DNA of 64,000 bases from Xanthobacteraceae bacterium (GTDB lineage: Bacteria; Pseudomonadota; Alphaproteobacteria; Rhizobiales; Xanthobacteraceae): contig CP075369.1 of assembly GCA_019454205.1 (NCBI GenBank), positions 992,001 to 1,056,000 of the forward strand, given 5' to 3'. Within the stretch, counting starts at the first letter, position 1, and the number at the start of each line of letters is the position of its first letter. Below are positions 59,951 through 64,000 of this stretch, piece after piece. The translations under genes were made by a program, and so were the position numbers. The notes under the pieces were generated by a model. That model had not been told where the DNA came from and did no database searches. It worked only from the letters and a program-made list of their open reading frames with translations.

Positions 59951-60808
59951 ATGTTGGACACCTTGAACGATCCCATTCTCATCGAGCGTCACGCGGCAGA
60001 CGTGCCGCAGTTTCCGTCATTCCCACAGCGCGTCACCGTGCGCGCCATTCTGGTCGGCGACCGCATTGAAACCGCGGGGCTGGAGCGCTCGGATACGCTC
60101 TCGACCACGCCACTTGCATTCCGTGCGGGCGCAAACGGCATCGCCGTGCTGTTCCGCTACGGCGTGGTGGTGATGATCGGCCTTTCTGCGCTGGAGGAGG
60201 ACGACGTGCTGCGCAACTTGCGCGGCCGCATCGTCGGCGCATTCGACGTCAGGGAGGAAGAATCCGCCATCGTCGAAGTCAGCGCCGAGCGGGAAGATCA
60301 GGTTCCGCCCGGTGGGCCGATTTATGTGAAGCAGATCACGCTGGAGCGTCTTTTACTGGTCGCTTACGCGCTCGCGGATTCGGTCGTGCTCGCGCACGAC
60401 GAACGCGATGTCGCCGCGGTGCTGGAAAAGACCGAGCCGTTCGCGCGCGTGCTGGCGGAGAAGGGCCGCACGCCCGGCGGACGCCGCGCAATCCTGAAGC
60501 ACATCGGCAGTGCGCTGCTGGTGCAGCATCGCGTGTCGGGCCGCGTCGCGGTCGCGGAAGACCCGGATGTGCTGTGGGACAAGCCGAACCTGAGCCGCCT
60601 CTATGCGCGGCTGAAAGAGGAATATGAACTGGCGGAGCGGGTGGACGGCCTGAACCGCAAACTGAAAGTGGTCGCTGAGACCGCGCAGGCCTTGACCGAC
60701 ATGATCGACACCCAGCGCTCGCTACGCCTCGAACTGATGATCGTGCTGCTGATCATGTTCGAGATCGGCATTACGTTTTACCAGATGTGGCGCGGCGCGC
60801 CTCATTGA
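59951..60808 (+). CDS. RMD1/DUF155-family membrane protein
   Basis: A 285-aa protein of the RMD1/SIF2 (DUF155) family. A soluble N-terminal domain includes GANGIAVLFRYGVVVMIGLS and FDVREEESAIVEVS; the central part has KQITLERLLLVAYALADSVV and RLYARLKEEYELAERVDGLNRK, where the family is most conserved. One C-terminal membrane helix is at about residues 258-279. Fungal members act in mitochondria and in meiosis; the bacterial role is unknown. A palindromic terminator follows. Confidence 0.85.
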   Translation: MLDTLNDPILIERHAADVPQFPSFPQRVTVRAILVGDRIETAGLERSDTLSTTPLAFRAGANGIAVLFRYGVVVMIGLSALEEDDVLRNLRGRIVGAFDVREEESAIVEVSAEREDQVPPGGPIYVKQITLERLLLVAYALADSVVLAHDERDVAAVLEKTEPFARVLAEKGRTPGGRRAILKHIGSALLVQHRVSGRVAVAEDPDVLWDKPNLSRLYARLKEEYELAERVDGLNRKLKVVAETAQALTDMIDTQRSLRLELMIVLLIMFEIGITFYQMWRGAPH

Positions 60809-60851
60809 ACTTGATAAACGGCGGACGGGCGCGCGGCCGGAAATAAGCATG

Positions 60852-60885
60852 AACAGACGCACGGCTAGCCAGTCGTGCGTCTGTT
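60852..60885 (+). terminator. Hairpin after the RMD1 gene
   Basis: AACAGACGCACG (60852-60863) and CGTGCGTCTGTT (60874-60885) form a perfect 12-bp stem with a 10-base loop, about 44 bp after the stop codon. Confidence 0.75.
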
Positions 60886-61061
60886 GCGTATCATCCCTCC
60901 TCGTTGTTGGGCGTTGATGATGAAAATATGAATTGCAGCTTTTGCGCCGTTCGCTTCCGTGGTTTTCGTTGTTTCAGGCCGGTGCATTAGCCTCATGAAA
61001 TTCCGCGCGTCCATCTCCGGCGTTGCAATGCGCCGCATGGAATCTCGACAGGAGAGTCTCT

Positions 61062-61364
61062 ATGAAGCGCCTCGTTGTTGTTCTTGCCTTGTTGTTTGCA
61101 TCCGATCCTGCCTTCGCGCAGCGCCAATGCCGCGACGGCGAGAAGGTCACGGTTACCGTAAAAATGAACTCCGCCGTCCAGTACCGGGATGACCTCTGGC
61201 GGTATGTCGCGCTCGGCGGATCGCCGTGCACGGTCGGCGAGATTACCGGGAAGGGTAAAACCCCGGAGAGCTGCGTGAAGGGCGCGACGATGGAAGCGAA
61301 GGGAACAATCCGGCCGCATCCGACCTTCATTATTCTCGATGCCGACGAGGTACGGTGCTTCTGA
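61062..61364 (+). CDS. Small secreted protein
   Basis: A 100-aa protein with a signal peptide (ends AFA, residue 19) and a beta-rich mature part, DGEKVTVTVKMNSAVQYRDD and FIILDADEVRCF. Cysteines at four sites may form two disulphides. GGAGAG precedes ATG 61062. An OB-like fold is possible but I cannot name the family. The next gene starts 35 bp later. Confidence 0.62.
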   Translation: MKRLVVVLALLFASDPAFAQRQCRDGEKVTVTVKMNSAVQYRDDLWRYVALGGSPCTVGEITGKGKTPESCVKGATMEAKGTIRPHPTFIILDADEVRCF

Positions 61365-61399
61365 GCGCAGGGTCGCTTGCATCGGTCTTTCTAGGAAAC

Positions 61400-62287
61400 A
61401 TGCACCGGCAAGCCGCGCTGGCGATTGCAGCCGCCGTTCTCCTTTGCGGGCCGGTTGCCCGTGCGGAAGAACCGCTCGGCATGAAGCCGCTTTATACGGC
61501 GCGCGCGCTCACCGGCATCCCGAATGCGAGCGCACTAACGCGCCGTCTCTGGCTGCCCGGCCTGAACGAAGGCTATGTGCCGCAGGGCATCGTCTTTCTC
61601 GACGGCAAGCTGTTCGTCTCCGCCTATCGCAGCACCGACGGCAAACAGAACCGCGGACCATGCCGGCTCTACGCGATGAATGCGGAAACTGGAGCGGTTC
61701 TCGGTCATCTCGATCTGCCGCAAGGCTGCGGTCATGCCGGTGGTCTCGCGCCGGGCAGGAGCGGGCGGCTACTTCTCACCGATGCCCATGTGCTGTTCGA
61801 AATCGAACTGAATGAGAAAACGGGGAGCGGCGTCGGCCGCGTGGTGCACACGATTGCGCTGGCCGGCGGCGTGAAAGGTTCGTTCGCTGCATCCGCTCCT
61901 GATGGTTTCTGGATCGGCGCCTACGAGCGAAACGAAGCGGGAAGAATCTACCGCTTTCCCTGGTCAGCCTTGCAGAAGCGCAGGCTGGTGCGAGCCGACG
62001 CGATTGAGGTGGTTGTCGCGCCGGTTTTCTCGCAAGGCGCGGCGGTGGATTCCGAGGGCGCGCTCTGGGTGATGCGCAGCGGATCGAAGTCCGGCGAACT
62101 CGTGAAGCTGGACCGCAAGAACGGATCGGTGCTCGCGCGTTATGCCATGCCGGCGGGTGCCGAAGGCATCAGCTTCGAACCGGAGGGGATGCTGTGGACA
62201 CTGTCGGAAGCGGGTTCGCAGCGCTGGAGCAAGTGGAAGGGTTTTTACCCGCTGGCTTTTCGTTTCGATCCGGCGCGGTTGAAATAG
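61400..62287 (+). CDS. Secreted beta-propeller-like protein (SMP-30/NHL-like)
   Basis: A 295-aa protein with a signal peptide (ends ARA, about residue 22). Blade-like repeats follow: YVPQGIVFLDGKLFVSAYRS, HAGGLAPGRSGRLLLTDA, ASAPDGFWIGAYERNEAGRI and GAAVDSEGALWVMRSGSKSG. These recall SMP-30/gluconolactonase or NHL propellers (D-G-x-LWV-type strands), but no clear metal site was recognised. Probably a periplasmic binding or lactonase-like protein. ATG 61400 follows CTAGGAAAC. Likely an operon with the small secreted gene upstream. Confidence 0.65.
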   Translation: MHRQAALAIAAAVLLCGPVARAEEPLGMKPLYTARALTGIPNASALTRRLWLPGLNEGYVPQGIVFLDGKLFVSAYRSTDGKQNRGPCRLYAMNAETGAVLGHLDLPQGCGHAGGLAPGRSGRLLLTDAHVLFEIELNEKTGSGVGRVVHTIALAGGVKGSFAASAPDGFWIGAYERNEAGRIYRFPWSALQKRRLVRADAIEVVVAPVFSQGAAVDSEGALWVMRSGSKSGELVKLDRKNGSVLARYAMPAGAEGISFEPEGMLWTLSEAGSQRWSKWKGFYPLAFRFDPARLK

Positions 62288-62300
62288 GCGCGGCGAAGCG

Positions 62301-62663
62301 TCAACGCGCCTTCACCACGTAGAGTTTGCGACGGACATTGCTGGCGTACTTGGTCTTACGCCCCTCGATCCAAGCGCGCACGCTTGCAACCCATTTCCGT
62401 CCGTTCGCGATATGGGTCGCGTTGAGGCAACCGCTCTCGGCCCGCATGATGCAATCATCGAGCATCAAGTGGCCGATCCCGGCCTGTTCGCGCGCACCGC
62501 CGGCGATCTGGTGGATAATCGCGGGGGGGAGTGCCTCCCTGTAAAGCGCGAGAATTTCAGCGTTGAGACGTTCCAGGTCTTCGGCAAAATCGGCGAGGGG
62601 GTCGCTGGACGCTTCCGCCACGGCCTGATTGGTCTCTCTTTTCGAAGACTGTAGGATTTGCAA
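62301..62663 (-). CDS. Hypothetical helical protein
   Basis: A 120-aa soluble protein, largely helical (DPLADFAEDLERLNAEILAL, then ATHIANGRKWVASVRAWIEG), with two cysteines in LMLDDCIMRAESGC. The start is uncertain. TTG 62663 is placed 7 bp after GGGAGG; GTG 62681 would overlap that ribosome site. It diverges from the TetR regulator, with a palindromic operator between them, so it may be one of its targets. Confidence 0.5.
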   Translation of the reverse strand: MQILQSSKRETNQAVAEASSDPLADFAEDLERLNAEILALYREALPPAIIHQIAGGAREQAGIGHLMLDDCIMRAESGCLNATHIANGRKWVASVRAWIEGRKTKYASNVRRKLYVVKAR

Positions 62664-62694
62664 TGCCGATCCTCCCGCCACGGGGAAGATTTTC

Positions 62695-62710
62695 TAACGA
62701 TCGATCGGTA
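62695..62710. promoter_or_regulatory. Palindromic operator, probably of the TetR regulator
   Basis: TAACGATCGATCGGTA: a perfect CGATCGATCG core (62698-62707), extended by TA at each end with one mismatched pair. It lies 29 bp before the TetR-family ATG and 31 bp before the divergent gene's start. Confidence 0.6.
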
Positions 62711-62739
62711 AGAGTCAAATGGCCCCGGAGTTCCCATAG

Positions 62740-63417
62740 ATGCCAGCCGCCACCAAGCCCAGAAACGCGCTGACCCCGCTGCATGACAGTAAGGAGTCGA
62801 AGGCCGAAGCGAGCCGCGAGAAGATCATGAACGCGGCGCAGAAGCTGTTTGCGCGGCGCGGGTTCGAGGGCATTTCGATCCGCGATATCGCGCAGGCTGT
62901 CGGCATGACCACGGCCTCGCTCTACTATCACTTTCCCAGCAAAGACGAGATTTTCGTCGCCGTACACGGGCGCAGCCTGGAAACGGTACAGCGCGAGGTG
63001 ATGGCGGCGATCGCCGACCTGAAAGACCCGTGGGAACGGCTCGAAGCGGCGGCTGCAGCGCATTCGCGCAACTTCGCGTCGCCGGAGCACGCCGGTGCTG
63101 CGATTGCCGCGCAATATTACGAAGGAAGTCTCGCGTCCTTCCGCAAGATCATGGTGCCGCAACGCGATGCCTACGAGCGGTTGATCGCCGTGCTCGTCGC
63201 CGATTTGCAATTGCCTAGCGGAATCGATGCGAAGCTCTTTCGTCTGCAACTGCTCGGCGCGCTGAATTGGCTGCCGGTATGGCACCGGCAGGGACGCGGC
63301 CTCCCGGTCGAGGAAGTGGCGCGGCAATTCGTGCGCAACTTCCGCGCGGGCTTCGACCCGAATTACAAGGTGAAACGAACGGCGGCGCGTTCCGCGAAGA
63401 AGAAAGCCAAGCGATGA
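62740..63417 (+). CDS. TetR-family transcriptional regulator
   Basis: A 225-aa repressor-like protein. After a variable, charged N-terminus, the helix-turn-helix is at about residues 30-72: MNAAQKLFARRGFEGISIRD, then MTTASLYYHFPSKDEIF. The C-terminal ligand domain is specific and the ligand unknown. It probably binds the CGATCGATCG operator just upstream and controls itself and the divergent gene. Its TGA overlaps the next gene's ATG (ATGA), so the two are co-expressed. Confidence 0.92.
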   Translation: MPAATKPRNALTPLHDSKESKAEASREKIMNAAQKLFARRGFEGISIRDIAQAVGMTTASLYYHFPSKDEIFVAVHGRSLETVQREVMAAIADLKDPWERLEAAAAAHSRNFASPEHAGAAIAAQYYEGSLASFRKIMVPQRDAYERLIAVLVADLQLPSGIDAKLFRLQLLGALNWLPVWHRQGRGLPVEEVARQFVRNFRAGFDPNYKVKRTAARSAKKKAKR

Positions 63418-63842
63418 CCAGTCACATCGACCCGACCAAGGAAATCTTCGCAGCCTTTCGCGACAACAATCGCGAAGGGCCGATCCACATGCTGAACCTC
63501 GTGCGGCTGCGCGAGCGTGCGAAGTATGCGGATGGCCGCACGGCGACGGGTGCGGAAGCCTATGCCGCCTACGGGCGGGAAAGTGCGCCTGTGTTCACGC
63601 GCCTCGGCGGGAAAATTCACTGGCAGGGCGCATTCGAACTCATGCTGATCGGCCCGCAGAGCGAACGTTGGGACCGCGTGTTCATCGCGGAATATCCTTC
63701 CGTCGCCGGCTTCGTCGAAATGATCCGCGATCCGGTGTATCGCGAGGCGGTAAAGCATCGGCAGGCGGCGGTGGAGGACAGCCGCCTGATCCGCTGCAAG
63801 CCGCTGCCGCCCGGACGCGGTTTCGGCGAGCCTGCGGGCTAG
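63414..63842 (+). CDS. DUF1330-domain protein
   Basis: A 142-aa protein of the dimeric alpha/beta-barrel group. It has GPIHMLNLVRLRERAKYADG, AYAAYGRESAPVFTRLGGKI and VFIAEYPSVAGFVEMIRDPVYREAVKHRQ, matching DUF1330 (a ferredoxin-like fold of unknown, possibly enzymatic, role). ATG 63414 overlaps the TetR stop as ATGA. Co-expression with the regulator suggests they act on the same small molecule. Confidence 0.88.
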   Translation: MTSHIDPTKEIFAAFRDNNREGPIHMLNLVRLRERAKYADGRTATGAEAYAAYGRESAPVFTRLGGKIHWQGAFELMLIGPQSERWDRVFIAEYPSVAGFVEMIRDPVYREAVKHRQAAVEDSRLIRCKPLPPGRGFGEPAG

Positions 63843-64000
63843 GCTGCCGTCTGTATCATCTGCCAAATCCTTGATGCCGCTACGGTATTCGCGAACGTAG
63901 ATGTGCGCTTGCGCGTAAAGCTGCCGTAACGGACTCTTCTATTTAATGCCCGGCTTTGCTATGTCCTTGGGCAAGCAACAAAAATCAAAAGTTCAGGTGG
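63843..64000 (+). other. Right edge: possible start of a further gene
   Basis: No complete gene. A frame opening at 63919 has ATGs at 63946 and 63961 and reads MSLGKQQKSKVQV up to the window edge. It faintly recalls the segment before the AAA domain in FtsH-like proteases but is too short to call, and no clear ribosome site is seen. Confidence 0.2.

Noticed and set aside
63919..64000. FtsH fragment
   Set aside because: Only about 18 codons are visible after the first ATG; the resemblance is too short to call.
1..64000. CRISPR arrays, tRNA, rRNA or complete insertion sequences
   Set aside because: No spaced direct-repeat array, no tRNA T-loop pattern in a cloverleaf context, no rRNA-like sequence and no transposase were seen by eye.

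Overview
The window is a 64 kb stretch of GC-rich chromosome from an alphaproteobacterium, most likely of the order Hyphomicrobiales (Rhizobiales), near the Bradyrhizobium / Rhodopseudomonas / Xanthobacteraceae group. This rests on gene content and order: rne diverging from an amidase_3 gene with PBP1A and prfB further along; the run dsbA-aroQ-accB-accC-aat-DUF2155; an NDUFA12-type complex I accessory protein; a very large B12-dependent ribonucleotide reductase; and a lone Flp pilin. No rRNA, tRNA, CRISPR array or intact insertion sequence was seen.

Layout. 1-5.0 kb: surface polysaccharide genes (partial GT25, nucleotide-sugar dehydrogenase, two overlapping GT4 enzymes, a GT2 enzyme). 5.0-16.5 kb: mostly single genes, including a CSS-motif/EAL phosphodiesterase, a ceramidase-family membrane hydrolase, a DUF6498 protein, a 27-residue membrane peptide, a crotonase, an amidase, a GFA protein, a membrane-anchored nuclease, a PilZ protein, a flavin-type PPOX protein whose start region carries a 20-bp tandem duplication, and an Flp pilin. 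16.5-19.5 kb: a gene-poor, inverted-repeat-rich stretch with a decayed gene fragment, then a distinctly AT-richer three-gene operon (17485-19390) with its own promoter and terminator. 19.5-31.4 kb: nrdJ behind a structured leader, a proline-rich membrane protein, NDUFA12, OsmC, a CDF metal exporter, a probable Zur-controlled pair (His-rich outer-membrane protein plus ZnuA-like binding protein), and an L,D-transpeptidase. 31.5-38 kb: DUF2155, aat, accC, accB, aroQ, a DsbA-like protein and an M48/TPR protease. 38-51.6 kb: an aminotransferase, a family of secreted TPR proteins on both sides of rne and the amidase, a crotonase and a GT21 glycosyltransferase. 51.8-64 kb: PBP1A, prfB with its programmed frameshift, an MFS exporter, an FAH/ketopantoate-reductase fusion, a dienoyl-CoA-reductase-like SDR, an RMD1 protein, and a TetR-DUF1330 pair.

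The best candidate for an undescribed system is the three-gene operon at 17485-19390. Protein 2 carries a HEPN/Abi-like R-x6-H motif, and all three proteins end in a probable winged-helix domain with the same YRLT signature. The genes are AT-richer than their surroundings, and a 78-nt decayed copy of gene 1 lies about 460 bp upstream of the matching segment. A defence or stress-response role is inference.

Other linked functions: cell-envelope growth (M48/TPR protease, L,D-transpeptidase, amidase, PBP1A), fatty-acid supply (accBC), metal homeostasis (CDF exporter, ZnuA pair), and possibly sphingolipid-type lipids (ceramidase family plus ceramide-glucosyltransferase family).
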